Positions 16,389 through 26,348 of a DNA stretch of 64,000 nucleotides are shown here, in pieces (the first letter of the stretch is position 1; each line of letters starts with the position of its first letter). The stretch is from assembly GCF_900104895.1 (NCBI RefSeq), contig NZ_LT629742.1, positions 1,054,001 through 1,118,000 of the forward strand. Reading direction: 5' to 3'. Below the pieces are notes generated by a model, which was given only the letters and a program-made list of their open reading frames with translations, was not told the DNA's origin and did no database searches. A program made the translations under genes and the position numbers. This DNA comes from Microterricola viridarii. GTDB lineage: Bacteria > Actinomycetota > Actinomycetes > Actinomycetales > Microbacteriaceae.

Positions 16389-17582
16389 GTGGCCAAGGCC
16401 AAGTTCGAGCGGACCAAGCCGCACGTAAACATCGGAACGATCGGTCACGTTGACCACGGTAAGACCACGCTGACTGCAGCGATCTCGAAGGTCCTGGCAG
16501 ACAAGTTCCCGTCCGCCACCAACGTGCAGCGCGACTTCGCTACCATCGACTCCGCTCCCGAGGAGCGCCAGCGTGGTATCACGATCAACATCTCGCACGT
16601 TGAGTACGAGACCCCGAAGCGCCACTACGCGCACGTCGACGCCCCGGGTCACGCTGACTACATCAAGAACATGATCACCGGTGCTGCTCAGATGGACGGC
16701 GCAATCCTCGTGGTTGCCGCTACTGACGGCCCGATGGCTCAGACCCGTGAGCACGTTCTGCTCGCCAAGCAGGTCGGCGTGCCGTACCTGATGGTCGCGC
16801 TGAACAAGTCCGACATGGTTGACGACGAAGAGATCCTTGAGCTCGTTGAGCTCGAGGTTCGCGAGCTCCTCTCCAGCCAGGGCTTCGACGGCGACGAGGC
16901 CCCCGTGGTCCGCGTCTCCGGCCTGAAGGCTCTCGAGGGCGACGAGAAGTGGACCCAGGCTGTCCTGGACCTCATGACCGCTGCTGACGAGCACATCCCG
17001 GACCCCGTCCGTGACCGTGACAAGCCGTTCCTCATGCCCGTCGAGGACGTCTTCACCATCACCGGTCGTGGAACGGTCGTCACCGGCCGCGCCGAGCGTG
17101 GAACCCTGAAGATCAACTCCGAGGTCGAGATCGTCGGCATCCGCCCGACGCAGAAGACCACGGTCACGGGTATCGAGATGTTCCACAAGCAGCTCGACGA
17201 GGCCTGGGCCGGCGAGAACTGTGGTCTGCTGCTCCGCGGCACGAAGCGTGAAGACGTCGAGCGTGGCCAGGTTGTCGTTCAGCCCGGTTCCGTGACGCCT
17301 CACACCAACTTCGAGGGCACCGCCTACATCCTGTCCAAGGATGAGGGTGGCCGTCACAACCCGTTCTACGCGAACTACCGTCCGCAGTTCTACTTCCGTA
17401 CCACGGACGTCACCGGCGTCATCACGCTGCCCGAGGGCACCGAGATGGTCATGCCCGGCGACACCACCGACATGACCGTTGAGCTGATCCAGCCCATCGC
17501 CATGGAAGACGGCCTCGGCTTCGCCATCCGTGAGGGTGGCCGCACCGTTGGCGCCGGCACGGTGACCAAGGTCCTCAAGTAG
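16389..17582 (+). CDS. tuf: Elongation factor Tu
   Basis: EF-Tu is the GTPase that delivers aminoacyl-tRNA to the ribosome. The 397 residues are full length, with [18 protein letters not shown] and NKSDM nucleotide motifs, the effector region [11 protein letters not shown] and the beta-barrel domains II and III ending in [13 protein letters not shown] start at 16389 with GAGGAGG upstream. A strong intrinsic terminator follows, so tuf is the last gene of the str operon. Confidence 0.99.
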   Translation: MAKAKFERTKPHVNIGTIGHVDHGKTTLTAAISKVLADKFPSATNVQRDFATIDSAPEERQRGITINISHVEYETPKRHYAHVDAPGHADYIKNMITGAAQMDGAILVVAATDGPMAQTREHVLLAKQVGVPYLMVALNKSDMVDDEEILELVELEVRELLSSQGFDGDEAPVVRVSGLKALEGDEKWTQAVLDLMTAADEHIPDPVRDRDKPFLMPVEDVFTITGRGTVVTGRAERGTLKINSEVEIVGIRPTQKTTVTGIEMFHKQLDEAWAGENCGLLLRGTKREDVERGQVVVQPGSVTPHTNFEGTAYILSKDEGGRHNPFYANYRPQFYFRTTDVTGVITLPEGTEMVMPGDTTDMTVELIQPIAMEDGLGFAIREGGRTVGAGTVTKVLK

Positions 17583-17599
17583 TTTCTACTGGTTGATCC

Positions 17600-17642
17600 C
17601 TGATGGGGTCGAGCCTTCGGGCTCGGCCCCATCAGTCTTTTA
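17600..17642 (+). terminator. Intrinsic terminator of the str operon
   Basis: A 16-bp stem with one G-U pair (CTGATGGGGTCGAGCC with its partner) closed by the stable tetraloop TTCG is followed by TCTTTTAA. This is a textbook Rho-independent terminator. It may also serve the convergent OsmC-family gene. Confidence 0.92.
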
Positions 17643-17661
17643 ACGCCGTCGAGCGCTGCCG

Positions 17662-18141
17662 TCAGTGCAGCGGTTCGCCGTTCACGGTCGTGCTCAGTTC
17701 GATGCTGTCGCCGACGCTGCGCGCCACGGTGCAGCTGGCCGCGATCGAGCGGCCGATGATCGCCAGCAGCTTCTGCTTCTCGGCATCGCTCAGCCCGCCC
17801 AGCTCGAGCAGCATCTCCTCCTCGATCGCGAAGTAGCGCTCCTCGGCCGGGTCCGAGTCGCCGTGCGCCCAGACGGTGGAGGCGAAGTCGTCGCCGAGCC
17901 GGCGGGCCGTCGCCCGATCCGAGCTCATCCCCGCGCAGCCGGCCAGCGCCAGCTTGAGCAGCTCGCCAGGGGTGAAATGGCCGGGCGCGTCGACGGGCCC
18001 GATCAAGACCTCGCTGCCGCGTGCGTTGCGACCGAGGTATCGCCGCGTGCCCGTGCGGGTGGCGCTCACGCTGGCCGGCCCGCTCCGGGCAGAGGGGGCG
18101 GCAGGTGGTGCGGCAGTGGGTGGTTCCGAGAATTCGCTCAT
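17662..18141 (-). CDS. OsmC family protein
   Basis: OsmC/Ohr family members are thiol-dependent peroxidases acting on organic hydroperoxides. The 159-residue product has the two family cysteines: one in LALAGCAGMSSD and one in IAASCTVARS, so the catalytic pair is present. The first 30 residues are Pro/Ala-rich and poorly conserved-looking. The ATG at 18141 is chosen over the longer frame to 18588, which overlaps the divergent small gene. The family splits into OsmC, Ohr and YhfA-like groups, and the sequence alone does not decide which this is. It converges with tuf. Confidence 0.85.
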   Translation of the reverse strand: MSEFSEPPTAAPPAAPSARSGPASVSATRTGTRRYLGRNARGSEVLIGPVDAPGHFTPGELLKLALAGCAGMSSDRATARRLGDDFASTVWAHGDSDPAEERYFAIEEEMLLELGGLSDAEKQKLLAIIGRSIAASCTVARSVGDSIELSTTVNGEPLH

Positions 18142-18244
18142 GCCCCATTGTGCGGCAGCGGTCCCCTGTACATATTCAGGGAGCGGAACAAGAATGGAGG
18201 TATGCGCGCCGCTTGGCACGCGTGCCGCGACGAAAGGGGCGAGT

Positions 18245-18427
18245 ATGGGTATCGAAGATCTGACCAACCAGGCCAAGGATTTCCTGAAGAGCGAGCAGGC
18301 TGAAGGCATCAGCGACAAGCTCCTCGACGGGGCGGCCGGCCTCGCCAACAAGGTCAGCGGCGACAAGTTCGCCGACCACGTCGACACCGCGCGCAACGCG
18401 GCCGACGGAGCCGTCGGCAACGAGTAG
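18245..18427 (+). CDS. MT0933-like putative antitoxin
   Basis: This small protein of 60 residues resembles the mycobacterial MT0933/Rv0909 antitoxin-like family: amphipathic helix near the start (IEDLTNQAKDFLKSEQ), then DKLLDGAAGLANKVSGDKF and DHVDTARNAADGAVGNE. No toxin gene lies beside it: the neighbours are OsmC (divergent) and a YoaK-type membrane protein. Solitary copies of this family are common in actinobacteria, so an antitoxin role is uncertain; a small stress-related helical protein of CsbD-like character is an alternative. It is followed by its own terminator. Confidence 0.75.
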   Translation: MGIEDLTNQAKDFLKSEQAEGISDKLLDGAAGLANKVSGDKFADHVDTARNAADGAVGNE

Positions 18428-18459
18428 AGGCTTCCCGGGAGCAATCCCACAAATCCTGG

Positions 18460-18490
18460 GCGGGGCCGAGCGCAAGCTCGGCCCCGCTTT
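18460..18490 (+). terminator. Intrinsic terminator after the MT0933-like gene
   Basis: A 12-bp perfect stem GCGGGGCCGAGC, a GCAA tetraloop of the GNRA class and a following TTTGCT form a good terminator, 32 bases after the stop. Confidence 0.8.
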
Positions 18491-18556
18491 GCTGTGCACG
18501 CCCGCCGCGGCGGGGCCGCAGCGCGGGCTTCGCTAAAGTCGTCTGCGGAGGTCACC

Positions 18557-19276
18557 ATGACGGATGCCACGCGCGCCCCATTCGACAAGAAGCAGGCCGA
18601 TCGCTTCTACCTGCCCGCGCTGCTCCTGCTCACGCTCGCCACCGGCGTCGTCGACGCGGTCAGCTACCTCGCGCTGGACAGGGTCTTCACCGGCAACATG
18701 ACCGGCAACGTGCTGTTCATCGGCTTCGCCCTGGCGGGGGAGGGCGGCATCCCGCTGCTGAACAACACGCTCGCGCTGGCCGGCTTCCTGCTGGGCGCGC
18801 TCGTGGCCGCACGCGTGCTGAGGGGCAGAAGGCACGCCAGCCGGCTGCCGACCGCCAACCTCGTCGTCTTGGTCGGCGGGGCCGCGTTCACCGTCGCCCT
18901 GGCCGTGTTCTGGCTCCTCGTCGGCGCCCTGGACGAGGGCGCGATGCTCGGGGTCACCGCGGTGCTCGCGCTCGTCATGGGCGCACAGGCGGCGAGCGTG
19001 CGCTCGACGGGCATCAGCGACGTGAGCACGATCGTCGTCACCAGCACCCTGGCCAACCTCGCGATCGACAGCCGGCTCTCCGGCGGGCCGGGCGAGAAAT
19101 GGCCGCGGCGCGTCTTCGCCGTCGTCGCGATGGGCGCTGGCGGCGCGATCGGCGCACTGCTGCTCCGCTTCACCGGGCACGGGGCAATCCCGCTGCTTGT
19201 GGCCGGCCTTGTCATGCTCGCCTGCGTGCTGCTGCTGCACCGGGCGCGAACCCGTGAACTCGCTGCATCCGCCTGA
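18557..19276 (+). CDS. YoaK family (DUF1275) membrane protein
   Basis: This 239-residue protein has six or seven hydrophobic segments and the family's hallmark near the start: LTLATGVVDAVSYLALDRVFTGNMTGN (split here as VVDAVSYLAL and FTGNMTGN), plus MGAQAASVRSTGISDVSTIVVT in the middle. The family is often annotated as YoaK; its function is unknown, possibly transport. The ATG at 18557 has GGAGG seven bases upstream and is preferred over the in-frame codon at 18494. Confidence 0.85.
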   Translation: MTDATRAPFDKKQADRFYLPALLLLTLATGVVDAVSYLALDRVFTGNMTGNVLFIGFALAGEGGIPLLNNTLALAGFLLGALVAARVLRGRRHASRLPTANLVVLVGGAAFTVALAVFWLLVGALDEGAMLGVTAVLALVMGAQAASVRSTGISDVSTIVVTSTLANLAIDSRLSGGPGEKWPRRVFAVVAMGAGGAIGALLLRFTGHGAIPLLVAGLVMLACVLLLHRARTRELAASA

Positions 19277-19341
19277 TCCGAGCACGGCGACTGCCCCGGA
19301 ATGACGGGGGAGTCGCGCCCGCCGAGCGCGACACGCCCGGG

Positions 19342-19370
19342 TTGCACTTGCCCCTGATTTGTGGCAAACT
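19342..19370 (+). promoter_or_regulatory. Candidate S10 operon promoter
   Basis: TTGCAC, a 17-base spacer and CAAACT. Spacing is ideal and the layout matches the groES promoter (TTGCAC-17-TAAACT) elsewhere in the window, although the -10 lacks the leading T. There is no better candidate upstream of rpsJ. Confidence 0.5.
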
Positions 19371-19446
19371 TGTCCAGTTCAACATTTCCGTCGTTCGTGC
19401 TGCGCACAGCGACGGGATCACTGCCAGGTAGTGCATAGTTTCGCCC

Positions 19447-19468
19447 CGGTTCTCCGCTGTGAGAACCG
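19447..19468 (+). other. Stem-loop in the S10 operon leader
   Basis: An 8-bp perfect stem CGGTTCTC/GAGAACCG with a six-base loop lies about 75 bases after the predicted transcription start and 230 bases before rpsJ. It is a possible part of a regulatory leader. Confidence 0.45.
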
Positions 19469-19697
19469 ATCGAGCTAGGCCGCGGGGAGCAGAACAAACT
19501 TCATCACAGCCATGCCCAGAGCTTCGCTCTGCGCCGTGACGGCCTCGGCCAGAACAGTGGGGTGATGAGGGTGGTGCGGGCCTCGGCCCAGAGCCGCCCG
19601 ATTGACAGATAAATAGTGGTGCGACTTACGAAGTACTACGACGGCGTCCAATGCAGCCAACCGGATGTAAGACGCCTTGACAGAGAGAGAGTCAGAC

Positions 19698-20006
19698 ATG
19701 GCGGGACAGAAGATCCGCATTCGACTTAAGTCTTACGACCACGAGGTAATCGATACCTCCGCTCGCAAGATCGTTGACACGGTCACCCGTGCTGGTGCCA
19801 CCGTTGTTGGCCCGGTACCGCTTCCGACCGAGAAGAACGTGGTGTGCGTCATCCGTTCACCTCACAAGTACAAGGACAGCCGGGAGCACTTTGAAATGCG
19901 CACCCACAAGCGTCTGATCGACATCATCGACCCGACGCCCAAGGCCGTCGACTCGCTTATGCGTCTCGACCTGCCGGCAGACGTCAACATCGAGATCAAG
20001 CTCTAA
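19698..20006 (+). CDS. rpsJ: 30S ribosomal protein S10
   Basis: S10 is a small-subunit head protein (also the NusE transcription antitermination factor). At 102 residues it is full length, with [34 protein letters not shown] and [12 protein letters not shown] motifs. The ATG at 19698 is preferred over the earlier in-frame codon at 19677 because the family begins [11 protein letters not shown]; the purine-rich AGAGAGAG serves as ribosome-binding site. It is the first gene of the S10-spc-alpha cluster, 10 bases before rplC. Confidence 0.99.
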   Translation: MAGQKIRIRLKSYDHEVIDTSARKIVDTVTRAGATVVGPVPLPTEKNVVCVIRSPHKYKDSREHFEMRTHKRLIDIIDPTPKAVDSLMRLDLPADVNIEIKL

Positions 20007-20016
20007 GGGGGCCGGG

Positions 20017-20676
20017 ATGTCTTACGCAGATACGAAGACCTCCAAGGGACTGCTCGGCACGAAGCTCGGCATGACCCAGGTCTGGGACGAGAACAACAAG
20101 CTTGTTCCCGTTACCGTCATTGAAATCGCCCCGAACGTGGTCACCCAGGTTCGCAACGTCGAGACCGACGGCTACCTCGCCGTCCAGATCGCGTCCGGCC
20201 AGATCGACCCGCGCAAGGTGAACAAGCCTGCCGCTGGTCACTTCGAGAAGGCTGGCGTCACGCCTCGCCGTCACGTCACCGAGGTTCGCACCGCGGATGC
20301 CGCTGACTACAGCGCTGGCCAGGAGCTCACCGTCGAGGGAACCTTCGAGGCCGGCCAGCTGGTCGACGTCATGGGCACCTCGAAGGGCAAGGGTTTCGCC
20401 GGTGTCATGAAGCGTCACAACTTCAAGGGTGTTTCCGCTTCGCACGGTGCACACCGCAACCACCGCAAGCCCGGTTCCATCGGTGCTTCCTCGACCCCGA
20501 GCCGTGTCTTCAAGGGCATGCGCATGGCCGGTCGCATGGGTGGAGAGCGCGTCACCGTGCTCAACCTCAAGGTGCACTCGGTTGACGCCGAGAAGGGCCT
20601 CCTGCTGGTCAAGGGCGCCGTTCCCGGTGCTCGCGGCCGTCTCGTTTTCGTTCGCAACGCAGTGAAGGGGGCGTAA
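20017..20676 (+). CDS. rplC: 50S ribosomal protein L3
   Basis: L3 is an early assembly protein with a loop reaching the peptidyl-transferase centre. The 219 residues are normal for bacteria. It shows [15 protein letters not shown] near the start and the conserved [20 protein letters not shown] loop. GGGGG (19 bases of spacer from rpsJ) provides the binding site. It is followed by rplD after four bases. Confidence 0.99.
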   Translation: MSYADTKTSKGLLGTKLGMTQVWDENNKLVPVTVIEIAPNVVTQVRNVETDGYLAVQIASGQIDPRKVNKPAAGHFEKAGVTPRRHVTEVRTADAADYSAGQELTVEGTFEAGQLVDVMGTSKGKGFAGVMKRHNFKGVSASHGAHRNHRKPGSIGASSTPSRVFKGMRMAGRMGGERVTVLNLKVHSVDAEKGLLLVKGAVPGARGRLVFVRNAVKGA

Positions 20677-20680
20677 CCAG

Positions 20681-21340
20681 ATGGCTACCGCTACCAACAC
20701 CATCGACGTCGTCGACGTGAAGGGCAAGAAGGCCGGCTCCATCGAGCTGCCCGCCGAGCTCTTTGACGTTCCGACGAACGTTCCGCTCATCCACCAGGTC
20801 GTTGTCGCGCAGCTCGCTGCCGCACGCCAGGGCACGCACAAGACCAAGGGTCGCGGCGAGGTTTCTGGTGCAGGCCGCAAGCCGTTCAAGCAGAAGGGAA
20901 CCGGTCGCGCTCGTCAGGGCTCGATCCGCGCCCCTCAGATGACCGGTGGTGGAATTGTCCACGGCCCGACGCCTCGTAACTACGAGCAGCGCACCCCCAA
21001 GAAGATGATTGCCGCTGCTCTGCTCGGCTCGCTCTCGGACCGCGCTCGTGGAGCACGCGTGCACGCTGTCGAGTCTCTCGTTCTGAACGAGACCCCGAAC
21101 ACGCAGGCCGCTCTTGGGCTCCTCGCTCACGTCGCAACCTCGAAGCACGTTCTCGTCGTGCTCGAGCGCGGTGACGTTGCGAACGCCAAGGCCGTGCGCA
21201 ACATCCCGTCGGTGCACGTGCTGCAGGCCGACCAGCTGAACGCCTACGACGTGCTCGTCTCTGACGACATCGTCTTCACCAAGGCTGCGCTCGAGGCGTT
21301 CATCGCTTCGAAGAGCAAGAAGGAAGAGGTCTCCGCATGA
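20681..21340 (+). CDS. rplD: 50S ribosomal protein L4
   Basis: L4 is a primary 23S rRNA binder lining the exit tunnel and, in some bacteria, an autoregulator of its operon. The 219 residues include the tunnel-loop core [20 protein letters not shown] and [12 protein letters not shown] with [11 protein letters not shown]. The C-terminal [15 protein letters not shown] is a short lineage-specific tail. The stop overlaps the rplW start by four bases. Confidence 0.99.
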   Translation: MATATNTIDVVDVKGKKAGSIELPAELFDVPTNVPLIHQVVVAQLAAARQGTHKTKGRGEVSGAGRKPFKQKGTGRARQGSIRAPQMTGGGIVHGPTPRNYEQRTPKKMIAAALLGSLSDRARGARVHAVESLVLNETPNTQAALGLLAHVATSKHVLVVLERGDVANAKAVRNIPSVHVLQADQLNAYDVLVSDDIVFTKAALEAFIASKSKKEEVSA

Positions 21341-21639
21341 GCGCCACTCAGAACAAGGACCCGCGCGACGTCATCATCGCTCCGGTCGTTTCCGAGAAGA
21401 GCTACGGCCTGATCGACCAGGGTAAGTACACCTTCGTCGTGGACCCCCGCTCGAACAAGACTGAGATCAAGCTCGCTATCGAGAAGATCTTCAACGTCGA
21501 GGTCGCGTCCATCAACACCCTGAACCGTCAGGGCAAGACCCGCCGCACCAAGTTCGGCATGGGCAAGCGCAAGGACACCAAGCGTGCCATTGTCACGCTC
21601 AAGTCCGGTTCCATCGACATCTTCACGGCTGTCGGCTAG
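21337..21639 (+). CDS. rplW: 50S ribosomal protein L23
   Basis: L23 sits at the tunnel exit and docks the signal recognition particle and trigger factor. The product is 100 residues, with [20 protein letters not shown] near the start and the [20 protein letters not shown] segment. It starts with an ATG overlapping the rplD stop. Confidence 0.99.
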   Translation: MSATQNKDPRDVIIAPVVSEKSYGLIDQGKYTFVVDPRSNKTEIKLAIEKIFNVEVASINTLNRQGKTRRTKFGMGKRKDTKRAIVTLKSGSIDIFTAVG

Positions 21640-21655
21640 GGAGCAGAGGAAAAAC

Positions 21656-22495
21656 ATGGCTATTCGTAAGTACAAGCCCACGACCCCGGGTCGTCGCGGA
21701 TCTTCTGTTGCGGACTTCGCAGAGATCACCCGCTCGACCCCCGAGAAGTCGCTGCTGCGCCCGCTGCCCAAGACCGGTGGACGTAACAACCAGGGACGCA
21801 TCACGACCCGTCACATCGGTGGTGGCCACAAGCGCCAGTACCGTGTCATTGACTTCAAGCGCAATGACAAGGACGGCATCAACGCGAAGGTCGCTCACAT
21901 CGAGTACGACCCCAACCGCACTGCACGTATTGCTCTTCTGCACTACGTCGATGGCACGAAGCGCTACATCATCGCTCCGAACAAGCTGTCGCAGGGTGAC
22001 ATTGTCGAGTCGGGTCCCGGCGCTGACATCAAGCCCGGCAACAACCTGCCGCTGAAGAACATCCCCACCGGTACCGTGATTCACGCTATCGAGCTCCGCC
22101 CCGGTGGCGGCGCGAAGATGGCCCGCTCGGCCGGTGCATCGGTTCGTCTCGTCGCCAAGGACGGCCCCTACGCGCAGCTTCGTCTGCCGTCGGGCGAAAT
22201 CCGCAACGTCGACGCACGCTGCCGCGCCACGATCGGCGAGGTCGGCAACGCCGAGCAGTCGAACATCAACTGGGGTAAGGCCGGCCGTATGCGCTGGAAG
22301 GGCGTTCGCCCGACCGTGCGTGGTGTCGCTATGAACCCGGTCGACCACCCGCACGGTGGTGGTGAGGGTAAGACCTCCGGTGGACGTCACCCGGTCAGCC
22401 CCTGGGGCCAGAAGGAAGGCCGCACACGCAAGCGCAACCTTCCCAGCGACCAGCTCATTGTTCGTCGACGCAATGTCGGCAAGAAGCGTAAGTAG
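21656..22495 (+). CDS. rplB: 50S ribosomal protein L2
   Basis: L2 is the large, highly conserved protein needed for subunit joining and peptidyl-transferase architecture. The 279-residue product starts at ATG 21656 ([18 protein letters not shown]), with AGAGGAAAAA upstream; the longer frame to 21584 overlaps rplW. The conserved [20 protein letters not shown] segment, with the functionally important histidine, is present. Confidence 0.99.
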   Translation: MAIRKYKPTTPGRRGSSVADFAEITRSTPEKSLLRPLPKTGGRNNQGRITTRHIGGGHKRQYRVIDFKRNDKDGINAKVAHIEYDPNRTARIALLHYVDGTKRYIIAPNKLSQGDIVESGPGADIKPGNNLPLKNIPTGTVIHAIELRPGGGAKMARSAGASVRLVAKDGPYAQLRLPSGEIRNVDARCRATIGEVGNAEQSNINWGKAGRMRWKGVRPTVRGVAMNPVDHPHGGGEGKTSGGRHPVSPWGQKEGRTRKRNLPSDQLIVRRRNVGKKRK

Positions 22496-22507
22496 GAGTT
22501 GTAGAAG

Positions 22508-22789
22508 ATGCCACGCAGTCTTAAGAAGGGCCCCTTCGTTGATGACCACCTGCTCCGCAAGGTGATCACGGCGAACGAAGCCAACAACAAGAACGTGATC
22601 AAGACCTGGTCGCGCCGCTCGATGATCATCCCCGCCATGCTGGGACACACCATCGCAGTGCACGACGGTCGCAAGCACATTCCGGTGTTCGTCACCGAAA
22701 CCATGGTCGGGCACAAGCTCGGCGAGTTCGCGCCCACTCGCACCTTCCGTGGTCACGTGAAGGACGACAAGAAGGGCCGTCGCCGCTAA
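22508..22789 (+). CDS. rpsS: 30S ribosomal protein S19
   Basis: S19 contacts the A-site region and bridges the subunits at the head. It is 93 residues long, with [16 protein letters not shown] and [20 protein letters not shown] motifs, ending in KKGRRR. GGAG (AGTAGGAGTTG) precedes the ATG at 22508. Confidence 0.99.
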   Translation: MPRSLKKGPFVDDHLLRKVITANEANNKNVIKTWSRRSMIIPAMLGHTIAVHDGRKHIPVFVTETMVGHKLGEFAPTRTFRGHVKDDKKGRRR

Positions 22790-22815
22790 CGCGGTGACGT
22801 GAAGGAGGAGAAGAA

Positions 22816-23181
22816 ATGGTGGAGTCGATCGCACGCGTGCGACACATCCGCGTCACCCCCCAGAAGGCTCGTCGCGTTGTCAACCTGATCCGCGGCAAGC
22901 AGGCACAGGAAGCTCTGGCAATCCTGAAGTTCGCCCCTCAGGGTGCGAGCGAGCCCGTGTACAAGCTGGTTGCCTCGGCAATCGCCAACGCGCGAGTCAA
23001 GGCAGACGCCTCGAACACCTTCCTTGATGAGCAGGATCTGTTCATCTCGCAGGCATTCGTGGACGAGGGTGCAACCCTCAAGCGTTTCCAGCCGCGCGCA
23101 CAGGGCCGCGCATTCCAGATTCTGAAGCGCACCAGCCACATCACTGTTGTGCTCACCACTCCTGAGGAGGGCACGAAGTAA
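22816..23181 (+). CDS. rplV: 50S ribosomal protein L22
   Basis: L22 has a beta-hairpin that lines the exit tunnel at the macrolide-sensitive constriction. The 121-residue product shows [20 protein letters not shown] and the hairpin [20 protein letters not shown] with no deletion at the resistance hot spot. A strong site (GAAGGAGGAG) precedes the ATG at 22816. It overlaps rpsC by one base. Confidence 0.99.
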   Translation: MVESIARVRHIRVTPQKARRVVNLIRGKQAQEALAILKFAPQGASEPVYKLVASAIANARVKADASNTFLDEQDLFISQAFVDEGATLKRFQPRAQGRAFQILKRTSHITVVLTTPEEGTK

Positions 23182-23945
23182 TGGGTCAGAAAGTAAACCC
23201 CTATGGCTTCCGTCTGGGAATCACCACCGACCACGTGTCGCGTTGGTTCTCTGACAGCACGAAGCCCGGGCAGCGTTACCGCGACTTCGTCGCGGAAGAC
23301 GTCAAGATCCGTCGCATGCTGAGCACCTCGCTCGACCGTGCCGGCGTTTCGCGCATCGAGATCGAGCGCACCCGTGACCGTGTCCGCGTCGACATTCACA
23401 CCGCCCGTCCGGGCATCGTGATCGGTCGTCGTGGTGCAGAGGCCGAGCGCATCCGCGCCGACCTCGAGAAGCTCACGAAGAAGCAGATCCAGCTGAACAT
23501 CCTCGAGGTCAAGAACCCCGAGGCCGACGCTCAGCTCGTTGCTCAGGGCATTGCCGAGCAGCTCTCCGCACGTGTGGCCTTCCGCCGCGCAATGCGTAAG
23601 GGCCTGCAGGGCGCTCAGCGGACCCCCGCAGTCAAGGGTGTTCGTATCCAGGTCTCCGGCCGCCTCGGCGGCGCCGAGATGAGCCGCTCGGAGTTCTACC
23701 GCGAAGGCCGTGTGCCCCTGCACACCCTGCGCGCGAACATCGACTACGGCTTCTACGAGGCAAAGACCACCTTCGGCCGCATCGGCGTGAAGGTCTGGAT
23801 CTACAAGGGTGACATCACCAACAAGGAACTCGCTCGCGAGCAGGCGAACCAGAAGTCGTCGCGCCCCGAGCGTCGTGACGACCGCCCGCGCCGTGCACCC
23901 CGTGCAGAGGCACAGGCGCCGGTCGCAGCAGGAGTTGAGGCATAA
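23181..23945 (+). CDS. rpsC: 30S ribosomal protein S3
   Basis: S3 forms part of the mRNA entry tunnel and has helicase-like roles. It is 254 residues, with [15 protein letters not shown], the KH-domain GxxG region ([14 protein letters not shown]) and a C-terminal domain ending [10 protein letters not shown]. The last 35 residues ([20 protein letters not shown] and on) form a basic, then Ala-rich low-complexity tail. Confidence 0.99.
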   Translation: MGQKVNPYGFRLGITTDHVSRWFSDSTKPGQRYRDFVAEDVKIRRMLSTSLDRAGVSRIEIERTRDRVRVDIHTARPGIVIGRRGAEAERIRADLEKLTKKQIQLNILEVKNPEADAQLVAQGIAEQLSARVAFRRAMRKGLQGAQRTPAVKGVRIQVSGRLGGAEMSRSEFYREGRVPLHTLRANIDYGFYEAKTTFGRIGVKVWIYKGDITNKELAREQANQKSSRPERRDDRPRRAPRAEAQAPVAAGVEA

Positions 23946-23947
23946 CC

Positions 23948-24367
23948 ATGTTGATTCCACGTAAAGTCAAGCACCGCAAGCAGCACCACCCGGGTCGTAG
24001 CGGCCAGGCCACCGGTGGCACCAAGGTTTCCTTCGGTGAGTTCGGTATCCAGGCCCTGACCCCCGCTTATGTGACCAACCGTCAGATCGAGTCCGCTCGT
24101 ATCGCCATGACGCGTCACATCAAGCGTGGCGGAAAGGTGTGGATCAACATCTACCCTGACCGTCCGTTGACCAAGAAGCCGGCCGAAACCCGCATGGGTT
24201 CCGGTAAGGGTTCCGTCGAGTGGTGGGTCGCTAACGTCAAGCCGGGCCGCGTGCTCTTCGAGGTTGCCGGTGTCCCCGAGACACTGGCCCGCGAGGCACT
24301 GACCCGTGCAATTCACAAGCTGCCCCTCAAGGCACGCATCATCAAGCGCGAGGAGGGCGACGCATAA
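23948..24367 (+). CDS. rplP: 50S ribosomal protein L16
   Basis: L16 is positioned at the A-site finger and the tRNA elbow. The product is 139 residues, starting [19 protein letters not shown], with the conserved [19 protein letters not shown] block. It begins two bases after the rpsC stop and overlaps the next gene by one base. Confidence 0.99.
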   Translation: MLIPRKVKHRKQHHPGRSGQATGGTKVSFGEFGIQALTPAYVTNRQIESARIAMTRHIKRGGKVWINIYPDRPLTKKPAETRMGSGKGSVEWWVANVKPGRVLFEVAGVPETLAREALTRAIHKLPLKARIIKREEGDA

Positions 24368-24687
24368 TGGCGATCGGATCCAAGGAGCTCGCAAGCGTCG
24401 AGCTGGACACATTTGAAGACGAGCGTCTCGTCGACGAGCTGAAGAAGGCCAAGGAGGAGCTGTTCAACCTGCGCTTCCAGTCGGCCACCGGTCAGCTCGA
24501 GAGCCACGGCCGCCTGCGTGCGGTCAAGCGCGACATCGCTCGTATCTACACGGTTCTCCGTGAGCGCGAGCTGGGCATTCGTGCCACGCCCGCACCGGTC
24601 GAGGTTCCTGCCAAGGCTGAGAAGAAGACCAAGGCCAAGAAGGACGCCGCTGAGGCTCCTTCGGCTGAAGAGACGAAGGAGGCCTAG
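24367..24687 (+). CDS. rpmC: 50S ribosomal protein L29 with C-terminal extension
   Basis: L29 is a two-helix protein at the tunnel exit. Residues 1-70 match the family ([20 protein letters not shown], then [20 protein letters not shown]). Residues 71-106 are an added low-complexity tail rich in Lys, Ala and Glu ([17 protein letters not shown]), making it longer than the usual 60-80. The tail would project from the exit region; its role is unknown. Confidence 0.97.
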   Translation: MAIGSKELASVELDTFEDERLVDELKKAKEELFNLRFQSATGQLESHGRLRAVKRDIARIYTVLRERELGIRATPAPVEVPAKAEKKTKAKKDAAEAPSAEETKEA

Positions 24688-24689
24688 TC

Positions 24690-24995
24690 ATGGCTGAGAC
24701 CAAGAAGGCTGCTGCAGCCGAGGTCGCCGAGACGACCGAACTCGCTCGCGGCTACCGCAAGACCCGTCGTGGCTACGTCACCAGCGACAAGATGGACAAG
24801 ACCATCGTCGTTGAGGTCGAAGACCGCGTGAAGCACCCCCTGTACGGCAAGGTCATCCGCCGCACGTCCAAGGTGAAGGCTCACGACGAGCTGAACTCCG
24901 CGGGCATCGGCGACCTCGTTGTCATCAGCGAGACCCGCCCCCTCAGCGCCTCCAAGCGCTGGCGCCTGGTCGAGATTCTCGAGAAGGCCAAGTAA
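24690..24995 (+). CDS. rpsQ: 30S ribosomal protein S17
   Basis: S17 is an early-binding OB-fold protein of the small-subunit body. The OB core starts near residue 20 ([20 protein letters not shown], then [19 protein letters not shown]). Residues 1-18 ([18 protein letters not shown]) are an extra Ala/Glu/Lys-rich N-terminal arm, bringing the length to 101. It lies two bases after rpmC. Confidence 0.98.
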   Translation: MAETKKAAAAEVAETTELARGYRKTRRGYVTSDKMDKTIVVEVEDRVKHPLYGKVIRRTSKVKAHDELNSAGIGDLVVISETRPLSASKRWRLVEILEKAK

Positions 24996-25028
24996 GCCCT
25001 CGGGCTTGCTTCGTAGAAGGAGTTAGAA

Positions 25029-25397
25029 GTGCTTCAGCAAGAATCACGGCTCAAGGTTGCCGACAACACAGGCGCCAAGGAGCTTCTCACCATTCGCGTT
25101 CTCGGTGGCTCCGGCCGCCGCTACGCCGGCATCGGTGACGTCATCGTTGCCACCGTCAAGGACGCAATCCCCGGCGGCAACGTCAAGAAGGGCGACGTCG
25201 TCAAGGCTGTCGTCGTGCGCGTCAAAAAGCAGACCCGTCGTCCCGACGGTTCCTACATCAAGTTCGACGAGAACGCCGCAGTGATCCTGAAGAACGACGG
25301 TGACCCCCGCGGTACCCGTATCTTCGGCCCGGTCGGCCGTGAGCTTCGTGACAAGAAGTTCATGAAGATCATCTCGTTGGCACCGGAGGTTATCTAA
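25029..25397 (+). CDS. rplN: 50S ribosomal protein L14
   Basis: L14 forms an intersubunit bridge and binds the silencing factor RsfS. It has 122 residues, starting with GTG at 25029 ([20 protein letters not shown]) after GAAGGAG. The [20 protein letters not shown] and [20 protein letters not shown] motifs are intact. A 33-base gap from rpsQ opens the spc part of the cluster without a visible terminator. Confidence 0.99.
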   Translation: MLQQESRLKVADNTGAKELLTIRVLGGSGRRYAGIGDVIVATVKDAIPGGNVKKGDVVKAVVVRVKKQTRRPDGSYIKFDENAAVILKNDGDPRGTRIFGPVGRELRDKKFMKIISLAPEVI

Positions 25398-25400
25398 GTC

Positions 25401-25760
25401 ATGGCGAACATCAAGAAGGGTGACCTCGTAGAGGTCATCACCGGCCGCCGCCAGGAAAAGGGCGGTGACCGCGGCAAGCAGGGCAAGGTCATCCAGGTCC
25501 TCGTTGAGAAGAACCGCGTGATCGTGGAGGGTGTCAACTTCGTCACCAAGCACGTTCGCGTCGGCCAGACTCAGGGTGGCACCAAGACGGGCGGCATCGA
25601 GAAGCACGAGGCATCGATCCACGTGTCCAACGTTGCGCTCGTCGACCCCGAGACCAAGAAGCCCACGCGCGTCGGTTTCCGCAATGAGGAAGTAACGAAG
25701 GACGGCGTCACCAAGACGGTCCGCGTTCGTTACGCCAAGAAGTCAGGTAAGGACCTCTAA
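25401..25760 (+). CDS. rplX: 50S ribosomal protein L24
   Basis: L24 is an assembly initiator at the tunnel exit. It has 119 residues with an N-terminal KOW motif ([20 protein letters not shown]), followed by [20 protein letters not shown] and a C-terminal part ending [10 protein letters not shown]. It starts three bases after rplN and overlaps rplE by one base. Confidence 0.99.
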   Translation: MANIKKGDLVEVITGRRQEKGGDRGKQGKVIQVLVEKNRVIVEGVNFVTKHVRVGQTQGGTKTGGIEKHEASIHVSNVALVDPETKKPTRVGFRNEEVTKDGVTKTVRVRYAKKSGKDL

Positions 25761-26338
25761 TGACTGACATCGCTACTGGCAAAATCCAGCCGCGTCTCAA
25801 GGCGAAGTTCCAGGGAGAGATCTCTGACGCTCTGAAGGCCGAGCTCGGCCTGACAAACGTCAACCAGATCCCCGGACTCGTCAAGATCGTCGTGAACATG
25901 GGTGTCGGTGAGGCAGCCCGCGATGGCAAGATCATCGATGGCGCTGTTGCCGACCTGACCAAGATCACCGGTCAGAAGCCGCAGGTCACCAAGGCTCGCA
26001 AGTCGATCGCCCAGTTCAAGCTGCGTGAGGGCCAGCCCATCGGCGCCCACGTCACGCTTCGTGGCGACCGCATGTGGGAGTTCCTGGACCGCACGCTGTC
26101 CCTCGCTCTGCCCCGCATCCGCGACTTCCGCGGCCTGTCGGACAAGCAGTTCGATGGCAACGGCAACTACACCTTCGGTCTGACCGAGCAGGTTATGTTC
26201 CACGAAATCGACCAGGACAAGATCGACCGCGTTCGCGGCATGGACATCACTGTTGTGACGACTGCCAAGAACGACGAACAGGGTCGCGCGCTGCTCAAGG
26301 CGCTCGGCTTCCCGTTCAAGACGGCCGAGAACTCCTAG
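25760..26338 (+). CDS. rplE: 50S ribosomal protein L5
   Basis: L5 binds 5S rRNA and contacts P-site tRNA. It has 192 residues, with [40 protein letters not shown] and the [20 protein letters not shown] segments. In most actinobacteria the next gene is rpsN; here it is followed by a 140-base gap with a hairpin and then rpsH. Confidence 0.99.
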   Translation: MTDIATGKIQPRLKAKFQGEISDALKAELGLTNVNQIPGLVKIVVNMGVGEAARDGKIIDGAVADLTKITGQKPQVTKARKSIAQFKLREGQPIGAHVTLRGDRMWEFLDRTLSLALPRIRDFRGLSDKQFDGNGNYTFGLTEQVMFHEIDQDKIDRVRGMDITVVTTAKNDEQGRALLKALGFPFKTAENS

Positions 26339-26348
26339 TAGTATCTAT

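Larger units (their letters stand above)
19277..19697 (+). other. Gene-free leader region of the S10 operon
   Basis: The stretch carries a promoter candidate (19342-19370), an 8-bp stem-loop (19447-19468), a smaller CAGAGC/GCTCTG hairpin (19517-19531) and further GC-rich sequence up to rpsJ. The leader would be about 320 bases, long enough for autogenous control of the kind L4 exerts in enterobacteria, but no homologous structure can be claimed. No credible protein is encoded. Confidence 0.6.
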
